DNA from: Paenibacillus silagei
GTDB lineage: Bacteria; Bacillota; Bacilli; Paenibacillales; Paenibacillaceae
Assembly (NCBI RefSeq): GCF_017874735.1
Contig: NZ_JAGGLV010000003.1
Coordinates: 186,001 to 250,000, forward strand
Direction: 5' to 3'
Length of the DNA: 64,000 nt
Each line of letters starts with the position of its first letter. Position 1 is the first letter of the stretch. Shown piece after piece: positions 15,786 through 24,834 of this stretch. The notes beneath the pieces are model-generated. The model was given only the letters and a program-made list of their open reading frames with translations. It was not told the origin of the DNA and ran no database searches. Position numbers and translations under genes: made by a program.

Positions 15786-16913
15786 ATGAAGAAAGTCATC
15801 GTGATCGGAGCAGGGATTCTCGGAGCCTCGGCAGCTTACCAGTTAGCAGTGATGGGCGCAGAGGTGCTGATTATAGACCGTCAAGACCCTGGGCAAGCTA
15901 CGGATGCAGCGGCAGGCATTATCTGTCCCTGGCTGTCGCAGCGGCGCAATCAGGCCTGGTACCGGCTGGCGAAGGCGGGGGCGCGGTTCTATCCTGAGCT
16001 GATTAGCCAGCTTAAGGAAGGCGGCGAAGCGCATACCGGTTATGCCAGGGTTGGAGCGCTTAGTATACATACGGATGAGAGCAAGCTCGACAGAATAGAA
16101 GAACGGGCACGGATGCGGCTGGCAGATGCCCCGGAGATCGGAGTCATCACGCGGCTTAGCGCAGGGCAGACCCGTGAACGCTTCCCGCTGCTGGCGGAAG
16201 GATATGCCTCGGTTCATATTAGTGGAGCTGCCCGAGTGGATGGCCGCGCTTTGCGGGACGCTCTGCTTCATTCTGCGCAGCAGCATGGGGCGGTCATGAT
16301 AAGCGGTGACGCTGCGCTTGCCTTTGAACCGGGCCGGGTCACCGGAGTCAACGCAGGAGGACACTATTATCCGGCGGATGAAGTTATTATCTGTGCAGGC
16401 GCATGGGCGAACCCGCTGCTCATGCCGCTGGGCATTGACTTCAAGGTGAGCTACCAGAAGGGGCAGATCATGCATTTGCAGGTATCTGACCAACAAGATA
16501 CGGAAGTCTGGCCGGTGGTGATCCCGCCAAGCGATCAATATCTGCTCGCTTTTGCCCGGCAGCAGATTGTTATCGGAGCTACTCATGAGAATGACGTAGA
16601 AGGATATAATACCAGAGTGACCGCCGGCGGGATGCAGGAGATTCTGACTAAAGGACTGGAAGTAGCGCCTGGACTGGCGGACGGTACTTATAGTGAAGTG
16701 AGGGTCGGCTTCCGTCCGTTCACTCCGGGATTTCTGCCGGTCATAGGGGCTGTCCCCGGGTGGAGCGGAGTCCTTGCGGCCAATGGTCTGGGAGCTTCAG
16801 GACTTACGATGGGGCCGTATATCGGTTATCAGCTGGCGAAGCTGGCACTCGGCAGAGAGCCTGATCTGGAGCTGGACGATTATAGCCTTCAGAGAGCCAT
16901 AACGGGCGGATGA
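15786..16913 (+). CDS. FAD-dependent amine/D-amino-acid oxidoreductase (DAO family)
   Basis: The 375-residue product begins KKVIVIGAGILGASAAYQLA with the dinucleotide motif G-x-G-x-x-G at residues 8-13, and ends with VRVGFRPFTPGFLPVIG and a GVLAANGLGASGLTMGPYIG segment, the second FAD contact of DAO-family enzymes such as glycine oxidase, sarcosine oxidase and D-amino-acid dehydrogenase. These oxidise amines or secondary amino acids to imines. ATG 15786 follows AGAAAGGAG at seven bases. It sits between a hydrolase and the importer operon. I infer oxidation of an N-substituted or D-amino acid released from the imported molecule; the exact substrate is open. Confidence 0.85.
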   Translation: MKKVIVIGAGILGASAAYQLAVMGAEVLIIDRQDPGQATDAAAGIICPWLSQRRNQAWYRLAKAGARFYPELISQLKEGGEAHTGYARVGALSIHTDESKLDRIEERARMRLADAPEIGVITRLSAGQTRERFPLLAEGYASVHISGAARVDGRALRDALLHSAQQHGAVMISGDAALAFEPGRVTGVNAGGHYYPADEVIICAGAWANPLLMPLGIDFKVSYQKGQIMHLQVSDQQDTEVWPVVIPPSDQYLLAFARQQIVIGATHENDVEGYNTRVTAGGMQEILTKGLEVAPGLADGTYSEVRVGFRPFTPGFLPVIGAVPGWSGVLAANGLGASGLTMGPYIGYQLAKLALGREPDLELDDYSLQRAITGG

Positions 16914-16977
16914 TTACGAATACATTTCCTTCATTGGAACATTATGATTCAATTCGGCTTGCCGGATGAATTTTTGT

Positions 16978-17006
16978 TTGACAGAAGTGAAGGTCTGATC
17001 CATAAT
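16978..17006 (+). promoter_or_regulatory. Sigma-A promoter of the importer operon
   Basis: A full-consensus -35 TTGACA (16978-16983), a 17-base spacer and -10 CATAAT (17001-17006) lie about 48 bases before the substrate-binding-protein start. This is one of the best promoter matches in the window and makes the importer operon a transcription unit of its own. Confidence 0.8.
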
Positions 17007-17053
17007 ACAATCCATACTAAACATATATGATTTATAGGAAGGGTGGATCACAC

Positions 17054-18673
17054 GTGATTAATTTAAAAGCTTCTATGAGAAAAACAGCAGGGCTGGGCAC
17101 ACTTGCGGTATTGTTCGTATCGCTGCTTGCCGGCTGCTCCGGGTCTGCCAATCCTGCGGATTCCAATAATGGGGCTAAGGCCAGTACGGCTCCAGCGGCA
17201 ACAGAAAGTGCAAGCACAGCAGAGCCTGCAACTGGAGGCACCTTCGTGTATGGCCGCCCGGCTTCCGTAACGTCATTTGATCTGCATAACCAGATTACAT
17301 CGAATAACGCATTCGCGATTGATAAAGTGTTTGAGTCACTGGTTGCTTTTGACAGCAAGGGTGAAATTACGGATCAGCTCGCAGCCTCGCATACGATCAG
17401 CGAAGACGGCTTAACTTATACGTTCGTACTCCGTGACGGCCTGAAGTTCTCGAACGGTACGCCGGTGACCGCAGAGGATGCGGTATTCTCCCTCCAGCGG
17501 CATCTGAAGGTTGGCGGTCCCCTGGCCATCTCGGCCAAGGTAGATACGGTGAAGGCACAGGATGAGAAGACACTCGTAATCACGCTAAAAGAACCCTACA
17601 CCCCGTTCATCTCGGAGTTATCGAACTTCTCGAACGGGATCATCCCGAATAACTTCGGCGGAGTGAGCGAAGAGGAATTCTTCAAGAAGCCGGTAGGGAC
17701 CGGGCCATTCGTGATCGAGACATGGGACCCGGCAGGTGATGTGACCTTCACCAAGAATACTAACTACTGGAAGGAAGGTAAGCCTTATATCGACAAGCTC
17801 GTCTATAAGCTGATCCAGGACGACAGTCAGGCCATTAACCAGCTTAAAGCCGGGGCAGTGAATGCAGTTGAAGCCCTGTCACTACAGAATGCGGGCGAGA
17901 TCAAGGACGGTGCAGACACCACAGTAGTAACGAACGGCAGCTGGGTGACAGAACAGCTCTTCTTCAACACACTGGATAAGCACTTCTCCGATGTGCATGT
18001 CCGCCGGGCACTGGCACTGGCGCTTGACCGTGACGGACTGACCAAGGCCTTGACCTTTGGCTATGCACAGACTGCGACTTCGCTGCTGCCAACTACGATT
18101 CCTTACAATGCCAATGATAAGATCAAGGCACTGAGCTTCGATCCGGCGGCTGCCAAGGCAGAGCTGGCCAAATCGGCCTTCCCTGACGGATTCTCCACCA
18201 AGCTGCTGGTTGCTTCCGGCAACAGCACCCGGGCTCAGGAAGCCCAGATTATCCAGGCCGCCGGCCAGGCGATCGGGATCAAGATTGAGATTGAATCGGT
18301 GGAGCTGGCTACCTTCCGCGAACGCTTTTTCGCTTATGATTTCGCGGCGATGCTGAACAGCGGTCAGGCGGATTCCCCGGAAGCGAACTCCATCTTGGCG
18401 TTCCAGACCGACCCGGAAGGCTTCAGCAAATCGTACTGGACGCATTACACGAATGAGAAGGTAACCAAGCTGCTGTATGAAGGCCAGAAGACAGCTGATG
18501 GTGAAGGACGGTCTACGATCTACGCCGAGCTTTTACAGACGCTTGCCGATGAAGTCCCTTACATTCCTCTGTACTATCCGGATATCCTGATCGGCGCGCG
18601 GTCTTCTGTAGACGGACTTGTGGTTCTGCCTAACGGCAGCATCCGTCTGGAAGATGTCCGACTAGCTAAATGA
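17054..18673 (+). CDS. Substrate-binding lipoprotein of an Opp/Dpp/Nik-type ABC importer (SBP family 5)
   Basis: A 539-residue family-5 solute-binding protein. The signal peptide ends in a lipobox LLAGC with the lipidated cysteine at 28, then a low-complexity Ser/Ala/Thr linker of about 45 residues. Family features include LRDGLKFSNGTPVTAEDAVFS and PVGTGPF. It captures a peptide, nickel chelate or amino-acid conjugate outside the membrane for the permeases encoded next. GTG 17054 is chosen for its spacing from AGGAAGGGTGG; the ATG at 17075 is an alternative. The stop overlaps the next start by four bases. Confidence 0.9.
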   Translation: MINLKASMRKTAGLGTLAVLFVSLLAGCSGSANPADSNNGAKASTAPAATESASTAEPATGGTFVYGRPASVTSFDLHNQITSNNAFAIDKVFESLVAFDSKGEITDQLAASHTISEDGLTYTFVLRDGLKFSNGTPVTAEDAVFSLQRHLKVGGPLAISAKVDTVKAQDEKTLVITLKEPYTPFISELSNFSNGIIPNNFGGVSEEEFFKKPVGTGPFVIETWDPAGDVTFTKNTNYWKEGKPYIDKLVYKLIQDDSQAINQLKAGAVNAVEALSLQNAGEIKDGADTTVVTNGSWVTEQLFFNTLDKHFSDVHVRRALALALDRDGLTKALTFGYAQTATSLLPTTIPYNANDKIKALSFDPAAAKAELAKSAFPDGFSTKLLVASGNSTRAQEAQIIQAAGQAIGIKIEIESVELATFRERFFAYDFAAMLNSGQADSPEANSILAFQTDPEGFSKSYWTHYTNEKVTKLLYEGQKTADGEGRSTIYAELLQTLADEVPYIPLYYPDILIGARSSVDGLVVLPNGSIRLEDVRLAK

Positions 18674-19659
18674 TGAAATCCAAGCTGACCCTAAGCGGTG
18701 CAGCTGGAAACAACGGTTCTTACAAGTGGCTGGCCTTAGCCCTTGTAAGAGCCTTACTTGTTATCCTCTGCGTAATGACGGCGGTCTTTTTCCTGATCCG
18801 AATTGTACCCGGCGACCCCGCCAAAATGATTCTCGGTGAATACAGCACACCTGAAGCGCTTAAGAATATGCACCACACACTGGGACTGGATCTCTCCTTA
18901 TGGGATCAGTTCACCCGGTTCGTGAAGCTGCTGTTCACTCAGGGAGATACCGGAAACTCTATTATTGCCGGCACCTCGACGAGAGAGCTGATTGCAGAGC
19001 GTGCTCCGGTCACACTACTGCTGATTGTAATTGCTTCGGTGCTTGCGATAATTGTAGCCCTTCTGCTGGCAACGGTTGCTGCCACCCACAAGGACAAGCT
19101 GCTAGACCATCTGATCCGCATTATTCCAGCGGTCACCCTTGGGATGCCGGTCTTCTGGGTTGGGATTCTGTTCATTCTGTTCTTTAGTGTGCGGCTGGGC
19201 TGGTTCCCCGTAGGGGGAATCGGCGAGGGATGGTCGGGTACGCTCCATAGTCTGGTGCTTCCGGCGGTCACGATTGCTTTTTCACAGATTCCTACGCTGG
19301 TCCGCTCGCTGCGTGCGCAAATGCTGGAGGTGCTGGAATCCGAATTCGTGGTCACTCTCCATGCAGCTGGAATCCCGTCCAGAGTCATCCTGTTCAAGCA
19401 TGTGCTGCGTAATTCGGCATTGCCGACCCTGATGCTGCTGGGAGTGAATGTGTCCTACCTGATCGGGGGAACGCTCGTTGTGGAGCAGGTCTTCGGGATC
19501 AAGGGCATTGGCAGCCTGCTGTTCACCTCCATCTCGAATAGAGATTTTCCGGTGATTCAGGGGATTGCGCTCTATTGTGCACTGGCTGTTGTAATTATCA
19601 GTCTGCTAATTGAAATTATCTCCGGGTGGCTTGATCCCAGAACGAAGGGGAAATCATGA
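18670..19659 (+). CDS. ABC importer permease, DppB/OppB/NikB type
   Basis: A 329-residue integral membrane protein with six predicted helices, the N-terminal block TAVFFLIRIVPGDPAKMILGE typical of the B-type permease, and the EAA-loop HAAGIPSRVILFKHVLRNS that contacts the ATPase. It forms the channel together with the C-type permease encoded next. Four-base overlaps on both sides indicate tight translational coupling. Confidence 0.93.
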   Translation: MMKSKLTLSGAAGNNGSYKWLALALVRALLVILCVMTAVFFLIRIVPGDPAKMILGEYSTPEALKNMHHTLGLDLSLWDQFTRFVKLLFTQGDTGNSIIAGTSTRELIAERAPVTLLLIVIASVLAIIVALLLATVAATHKDKLLDHLIRIIPAVTLGMPVFWVGILFILFFSVRLGWFPVGGIGEGWSGTLHSLVLPAVTIAFSQIPTLVRSLRAQMLEVLESEFVVTLHAAGIPSRVILFKHVLRNSALPTLMLLGVNVSYLIGGTLVVEQVFGIKGIGSLLFTSISNRDFPVIQGIALYCALAVVIISLLIEIISGWLDPRTKGKS

Positions 19660-20525
19660 ATACTACACAGATAGATACAACCCTGCCGGACCTCGGGAAG
19701 CCCGCAAGCGGACTCCGAAGAGTACTGAACACCCCGTCACTGCTGATCGGAATCATTATGTTCACTATACTTATACTGCTCGCCATATTCATTCCTTATT
19801 TAAGTCCGTACAACCCGACGGAGCAGAATCTGAGCGCCTTCCTGCAGCCGCCTTCCGCAGCCCACTGGCTCGGTACCGACCAGCTTGGCCGTGATTTGTT
19901 CACCAGATTGATCTATGCCGCCCGGACGGATCTGACGATCATGGTGCTGGCTGAGATTATTCCGTTCTGCACGGGCGTCATGCTGGGCATGATTTCGGGG
20001 TACTATGGCAAATGGACCGATAGAATTATAGCGCTGGTCACGGACACTTTTATTGCCTTCCCGTTCTATCTGATCGTCATTATCGTGGCCTTCGCCAGCG
20101 GGGCAGGAGAGCGCGGAATCTATATTACCTTCATTCTCGTAGGCTGGATTGTATTCGCCCGTGTGGTCAGAGGACTCAGCGCATCCTTCCGGAAGCAGGA
20201 ATGGATCGCCTCGGCGCAGACGCTAGGTCTGCCCGGACACCGTATCCTTCTGCGCCATCTTCTGCCGAATGTATTGCCGCAAGCCGTTGTCGTGCTGATG
20301 ACGGATATGATTGGACTCCTGGTAGCCATCGTTACGCTGGGTTATCTGGGAATAGGGATTGCCCCGCCTACGCCGGATTGGGGAACGATGATCGCAGACG
20401 GACAGCCCTTCATTACCACAGCCTGGTGGCTGTCGGCGGTTCCCGGCTTCGCAGTCGTGTATACGGGAATTGCGTTGTCTCTCCTGGGAGACGGGCTGGC
20501 CGATATCTGGAGGAGAAAAGGATGA
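19656..20525 (+). CDS. ABC importer permease, DppC/OppC/NikC type
   Basis: The 289-residue C-type permease begins with a cytoplasmic tail, then a first helix, the conserved HWLGTDQLGRDLFTRLIYAAR block and an EAA loop (SAQTLGLPGHRILLRHLLPN). It is the second channel subunit of the importer. The start and stop each overlap the neighbouring gene by four bases. Confidence 0.93.
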   Translation: MNTTQIDTTLPDLGKPASGLRRVLNTPSLLIGIIMFTILILLAIFIPYLSPYNPTEQNLSAFLQPPSAAHWLGTDQLGRDLFTRLIYAARTDLTIMVLAEIIPFCTGVMLGMISGYYGKWTDRIIALVTDTFIAFPFYLIVIIVAFASGAGERGIYITFILVGWIVFARVVRGLSASFRKQEWIASAQTLGLPGHRILLRHLLPNVLPQAVVVLMTDMIGLLVAIVTLGYLGIGIAPPTPDWGTMIADGQPFITTAWWLSAVPGFAVVYTGIALSLLGDGLADIWRRKG

Positions 20526-21286
20526 CAATACAACCTGTACTTGAACTCGAAGAATTGACACTCGCGGCCCCGTCCACAGAAATTCTGGTCAACAGCATCA
20601 GCTTCTCCCTTGAACGCGGCGAAAGCCTGGGACTAGTCGGCGAATCCGGCTCCGGCAAATCGCTGACGCTGCGGGCGATTCTCGGCCTGCTTCCGCGTGG
20701 TGTGGAGCAGACCGGGGGAGTGGTCCGCAGCAAGGTAAGCAGTGCCATGGTGTTCCAGGACCCCAGAGGAGCACTGGACCCGCTCTGTCCGGTAGTGAAG
20801 CAACTGACTGAGGTTGTCTATTACAGACAGAGAACCAGTCTGAAGGCTGCGCGGCGCATCGCCCTGGAGCTGCTTGAGCGGCTGGGTCTTCCAGCATCGC
20901 TGAAGACAAAAGACCGCTACCCGGGGCAGCTCTCCGGCGGCCAGTGCCAGCGTGTCGTCATTGCTCTGGCGCTGGCCTGCAAGCCGGGTATTCTGCTCTG
21001 CGATGAGCCGACTACGGCGCTGGATGTGACGGTTCAGCGCCAGATTATAGATACGATTACGAGTCTGCAGCAGGAGCTGGGCTTCGCTATGGTCTTTGTG
21101 ACCCACAACCTGGCGATTGCCGCCAATCTCTGCTCCAGACTGGTTGTAATGAAGCAGGGCCGGATCATTGAGCAAGGCGAGACGCATAGCCTGCTGCGGC
21201 ATCCGGCTGAGGCATATACACAGATGTTAATGGATTCGGTGCTTCCTCTGCCGGAGCTGGAAGGAGGCGGGGTCTCGTGGAAGTAG
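20522..21286 (+). CDS. ABC importer ATP-binding protein, DppD/NikD type
   Basis: A 254-residue ATPase with Walker A GESGSGKS, signature LSGGQ and Walker B LLCDEPTTALD, starting at ATG 20522 after AGGAGAAAAGG. The frame stays open upstream, but that part overlaps the permease gene and is not coding. The protein lacks the C-terminal extension of about 70 residues present in OppD/DppD, so by size it resembles NikD. That leaves open a nickel- or metallophore-like cargo as well as a peptide. It overlaps the next ATPase gene by ten bases. Confidence 0.9.
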   Translation: MTIQPVLELEELTLAAPSTEILVNSISFSLERGESLGLVGESGSGKSLTLRAILGLLPRGVEQTGGVVRSKVSSAMVFQDPRGALDPLCPVVKQLTEVVYYRQRTSLKAARRIALELLERLGLPASLKTKDRYPGQLSGGQCQRVVIALALACKPGILLCDEPTTALDVTVQRQIIDTITSLQQELGFAMVFVTHNLAIAANLCSRLVVMKQGRIIEQGETHSLLRHPAEAYTQMLMDSVLPLPELEGGGVSWK

Positions 21287-22029
21287 CACTACAGGTGCAG
21301 GATATAACCGTCCGTTATGGCGGTTTCACCGCACTAGATCAGATCCGGCTGGAGCTTGCGCGGCATACCACACTGGGGCTTGTCGGTGAGTCCGGCTCCG
21401 GGAAGTCTACGCTGGCCCGGGTCATTGCCGGACTGATCACTCCGGATGAAGGACAGCTTCTGCTGGGTGCGGAGCCGTTAGGCAAGAAGCGGAGCAAGGC
21501 GCAGCATAAGCAGATTCAGATGATCTTTCAGAACCCGGATTCTTCGCTGAATCCCCGGCATACCGTCCGGCAGATTCTGGCGGAAGCCTTGCTGTTCCAC
21601 CGGATTGTAGAGCGTTCGCAGGTTGAGCGCAGAAGTAAGGAGCTGCTTAGCCGGGTGCAGCTGGATGCCAAATCTCTGGACAGATATCCGCATGAATTCT
21701 CCGGCGGCCAGCGCCAGCGGATTGCCATTGCCCGCGCGCTTAGCGTGGAGCCTAGTCTGCTGATCGCCGATGAGCCTACCAGCGCACTGGATGTCTCAGT
21801 GCAGCGCAGCGTGCTGGAGCTATTCCATACGCTGCAAGCCGAGCTTAATCTGACGATGCTGTTCATCTCCCATGATCTGGGAGTCATTCATGCCGTCAGC
21901 GATACCGTCGCTGTGATGCGCCAGGGGCAGCTGGTCGAGGTGAATTCGAAGGATGAATTCTTCGTCCGGCCCCAGCATGAATACAGCCGGGAGCTATTGT
22001 CTGCGGTGCCCAAGATGCCGCAATATTGA
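21277..22029 (+). CDS. ABC importer ATP-binding protein, DppF/NikE type
   Basis: The 250-residue second ATPase has Walker A GESGSGKS, a Q-loop in MIFQNPDSSLNPRHT, signature FSGGQ and Walker B LLIADEPTSALD. GTG 21277 follows GGAGGCGGGG. Like its partner it lacks the long C-terminal extension of OppF. With the partner it powers the importer. Confidence 0.92.
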   Translation: MEVALQVQDITVRYGGFTALDQIRLELARHTTLGLVGESGSGKSTLARVIAGLITPDEGQLLLGAEPLGKKRSKAQHKQIQMIFQNPDSSLNPRHTVRQILAEALLFHRIVERSQVERRSKELLSRVQLDAKSLDRYPHEFSGGQRQRIAIARALSVEPSLLIADEPTSALDVSVQRSVLELFHTLQAELNLTMLFISHDLGVIHAVSDTVAVMRQGQLVEVNSKDEFFVRPQHEYSRELLSAVPKMPQY

Positions 22030-22054
22030 ACATTCATACCATCAGGAGGATTAT

Positions 22055-23119
22055 ATGAACCGTCAAATTACAGGATTCGTACCACTCACGCTATCTGAAC
22101 TGGACACATTAACACAGCAGCTATCCCGGCTATTAGGGACACAGCATCCTCCGGTAATCATTCCGGGGGAGGCGATTCTAGGCATTGAGGCGGTAGCGGC
22201 AGGAATTGCTGCGCCGGGACGTACGATTCTGAACGTAGTGACCGGACCTTACGGCAGCTTGTTCGGGGAATGGCTTACGCGCGGCGGGGCTACCGTTAAG
22301 GAAGTGAAGGTTCCCTTCGACCAGGTGGTTACAGTAGAGGAGGTGGCCGCAGCGATTGAGAAGCATCAGCCGGTTGCGATTTCTTTGGTACAGGCAGAGG
22401 TGGTTACAGGCGGCTCGAACCCTGCGGAGGAGATCTTCAAGCTGGCCCGCAGGCATGACCTGATTACGGTAACGGATTCCGTGTCGGCTGTCGGGGGAGA
22501 GGCGTTGTCTGTGGATGAGTGGGCGGTGGATTTCGCTGTAATGGGTGCGCAAAAAGCGCTCGCCGGTCCTAACGGAATCAGCGCGGTCAGTATTTCTCCC
22601 CGCGGCTGGGCCTTCCTGGAGTCGAACGAACGGGCTCCGCGCAATTCCATTCTGTCCTTGCTGGATTTGCAGCCGTCCCCGGACGGAGCAGCGCCGCTCC
22701 GCGTCCCGCCGAATATCCCGGTCCTGGAAGCCAGAGCTCTAATCGAAGCCCTGGAGGCTGTTGCCGAAGAGGGGCTTTCACAGGTTATCCAGCGGCATGA
22801 ACGTGCGGCGGCCTCTGCTGTCGCAGGGGTCTCGGAGCTTGGGCTTGCGCCTTGGCAGAAGGACAGCAGTCATTATTCCACGCTGACTACGACTGTTCGG
22901 ATTGACGAGCAGCCGCTTCTGCTGATCAAGCAGCCTGTCGGTATCGTAGCTCCCGGGGACGGGGAATTATTCGGTCAATTGCTGCGGATCAATCATTTCG
23001 GAACGAATGCCAGCCGGGAGAGTGTCGAAGCAGCGGTGCAGACGCTGGCCAGACTGCTGAAGCTGGATGCTGAACCGGCAGTGCAGGCCGTCCGCCAGGT
23101 CTGGGGGGAAGCGGAATGA
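22055..23119 (+). CDS. Class V aminotransferase family protein
   Basis: A 354-residue PLP enzyme. The start at ATG 22055 follows AGGAGG; the open frame runs further upstream into the ATPase gene but is not needed. The layout (GPYGSLFGEWLTRGGA, then TVTDSVSAVGGE, then GAQKALAGPNG) matches the class V group that includes alanine-glyoxylate, serine-glyoxylate and (S)-ureidoglycine aminotransferases; the Schiff-base lysine is K167 in GAQKAL. It lies in the importer operon and overlaps the amidohydrolase gene by four bases. I infer a transamination step in breakdown of the imported amino compound. Confidence 0.85.
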   Translation: MNRQITGFVPLTLSELDTLTQQLSRLLGTQHPPVIIPGEAILGIEAVAAGIAAPGRTILNVVTGPYGSLFGEWLTRGGATVKEVKVPFDQVVTVEEVAAAIEKHQPVAISLVQAEVVTGGSNPAEEIFKLARRHDLITVTDSVSAVGGEALSVDEWAVDFAVMGAQKALAGPNGISAVSISPRGWAFLESNERAPRNSILSLLDLQPSPDGAAPLRVPPNIPVLEARALIEALEAVAEEGLSQVIQRHERAAASAVAGVSELGLAPWQKDSSHYSTLTTTVRIDEQPLLLIKQPVGIVAPGDGELFGQLLRINHFGTNASRESVEAAVQTLARLLKLDAEPAVQAVRQVWGEAE

Positions 23120-24270
23120 TCCTTAAGCAGCCTCAATTTCAGGCATACACTGGAATCCATATTGCAGGCACCCAGGGGAAACGCTTCGATATCGAGATTA
23201 CGAACGGGCGGTTCACCGCAGTGGCAGAAGTAGGTCCGCACCCGGAACAGGCGGAAGGCTCCCGGCAGCAGCAGCTATGGATCAGTCCGGGCATTCTCGA
23301 TCTACACACCCATCTGGCCTGGACCGACTTCGACCATGACGACCAGCTCCGCCGGGACCCCCGCGAGATTGAGGTCATGCAGGCGGAGGCCTTCGCCGCT
23401 ACCTTGCGGACGGGGGTAACTACAGCCCGCGACGCCGGCGGTATTCTGCCAGCCACGATCCGGCATCTCGTGAAGTATTACCAGCAGCCGCTGCGGGTAG
23501 AGACCAGCAGTGAAATGCTGGGAGCTTCCGATGCCAAGGGGGTTAAGCATCTGGAGAACCGCCTGATGGAGATCTACGCGACCGGGGCAGGCTGGGTCAA
23601 AATCATGGCAACCGGCGGTCTTGGCGCACCTACCGAGAAGGTTACGGAGCCGAACTTCTCCGGGGAGGAGTTCGCCTTCATCGTCCGTCATGCCCATGCG
23701 AACGGGAAGAAGGTATTGGTGCATACCTGGGGCGGGGTGACGATTGACTGGTCGATCCAAGCCGGAGTGGAATCTATTGAGCACGGGATGTTCATGACCT
23801 GGGATCAGGCCGGGAGACTGGCCGAATCCGGCGTGGCTTACGTGCCGACCACTTCAATCTACCGGATCGCCGCCGATCCGAAGGGAGTGCTGGCGCTAAG
23901 TCCGCTCATCTGTGAACGGGCCGCCCGGGCCGCCGATGCTCATGCCATCGCGCTCGGATATGCCAGGGAGGCAGGGGTGCGGCTTGGCTTCGGCACCGAT
24001 TATGCTACGCCTGCGCTGCATGGCTACAACCTGCAGGAATTCGACACGCTGTTGGACTACGGCCTGAGCCGGGCGGAGGTCTGGCGGTCAGCTACAGAAG
24101 ACGCAGCGGCGATACTTGGAAGCGGCCATGAGCTGGGCCGGATTGCGGAAGGCTATCTTGCCGATGCCGTCATCTACGCCGCCGATCCTTATCAGGCCAA
24201 GAATGCGGATCAACTGCGCACAAGCATTGTTACGGTCATTACTGGAGCGCAGGAAGAGGATTTGCTATAA
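23116..24270 (+). CDS. Metal-dependent amidohydrolase (imidazolonepropionase/prolidase-like)
   Basis: The 384-residue TIM-barrel hydrolase has the metal motif LDLHTHLAW, a KIMATGG strand carrying the bridging lysine position, HTWGG and ESIEHGM histidines, and the catalytic aspartate in GFGTDYATPA. This pattern is the imidazolonepropionase-like branch, which includes Xaa-Pro or Xaa-Arg dipeptidases and N-acyl-amino-acid hydrolases. It is the last gene of the importer operon, ending at a strong terminator. A dipeptide, cyclic amide or N-acyl amino acid is a likely substrate; the exact one is unknown. Confidence 0.85.
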   Translation: MILKQPQFQAYTGIHIAGTQGKRFDIEITNGRFTAVAEVGPHPEQAEGSRQQQLWISPGILDLHTHLAWTDFDHDDQLRRDPREIEVMQAEAFAATLRTGVTTARDAGGILPATIRHLVKYYQQPLRVETSSEMLGASDAKGVKHLENRLMEIYATGAGWVKIMATGGLGAPTEKVTEPNFSGEEFAFIVRHAHANGKKVLVHTWGGVTIDWSIQAGVESIEHGMFMTWDQAGRLAESGVAYVPTTSIYRIAADPKGVLALSPLICERAARAADAHAIALGYAREAGVRLGFGTDYATPALHGYNLQEFDTLLDYGLSRAEVWRSATEDAAAILGSGHELGRIAEGYLADAVIYAADPYQAKNADQLRTSIVTVITGAQEEDLL

Positions 24271-24283
24271 CGGTTGTGCAAAG

Positions 24284-24316
24284 AGGCTGTCCTTTCTGAT
24301 GAAGGACAGCCTTTTT
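24284..24316 (+). terminator. Terminator of the importer/catabolic operon
   Basis: Perfect 11-base arms AGGCTGTCCTT and AAGGACAGCCT with a seven-base loop, followed by five Ts, 13 bases after the stop codon. Confidence 0.95.
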
Positions 24317-24337
24317 GCGGTGTGATGGCCCGAGGCC

Positions 24338-24774
24338 AAATGTAATCGAAAAACCGATCACATTGGGGCGCTACGTAGGCGTGTGAGCAAATGTAATCGA
24401 AAAACCGATCACATTGGGGCGCTACGTAGGCGTGTGAGCAAATGTAATCGAAAAACCGATCACATTGGAGCGTTACGTAGGCATGTGGCCGAATGTAATC
24501 GAAAAACCGATCACATTGGAGCGTTACGTAGGCGTGTGGTCCCAATGTAATCGAAAAACCGATCACATTGGAGCGTTACGTAGGCATGTGGCCGAATGTA
24601 ATCGAAAAACCGATCATATTGGAGCGCTACGTAGGCGTGTGGCCGAATGTAATCGAAAAACCGATCACATTGGAGCGTTACGTAGGCGTGTGGCCGAATG
24701 TAATCGAAAAACCGATCACATTAGGACGCTACGGAGGTGTGTGACCAAATGTAATCGAAAAACCGATCACATTG
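24338..24774. repeat. Intergenic tandem array E1, 51-bp period, nine units
   Basis: Unit starts are 24338, 24389, 24440, 24491, 24543, 24594, 24645, 24696 and 24747: 51 bases apart except one 52. Each unit has arms AATGTAATCG and CGATCACATT around loop AAAAAC, a ten-base stem with one A-C mismatch, then about 25 bases of G/C-rich linker (GGAGCGTTACGTAGGCGTGTG in most units, within a few changes). The linkers are as conserved as the hairpins, so this is not a CRISPR. The array lies between convergent genes. Confidence 0.95.
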
Positions 24775-24834
24775 TGCCCTCTGAGCCTCCCAGATTTTCA
24801 CCTGCCAGCATCATTCAATTCAAATCGTAACCAT

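Noticed and set aside
24210..24566. Minus-strand open frame with a 17-residue repeat (CDRFFDYI...) over array E1; similar at 58762-59172
   Set aside because: The frame exists because the 51-base unit is a multiple of three and lacks stops. There is no ribosome site, codon use is unlike the neighbours, and the 52-bp arrays elsewhere break frame.
24338..24774. CRISPR array
   Set aside because: The linkers between hairpins are nearly as conserved as the hairpins, and no cas gene or typical repeat of 28-36 bases with unique spacers is present.
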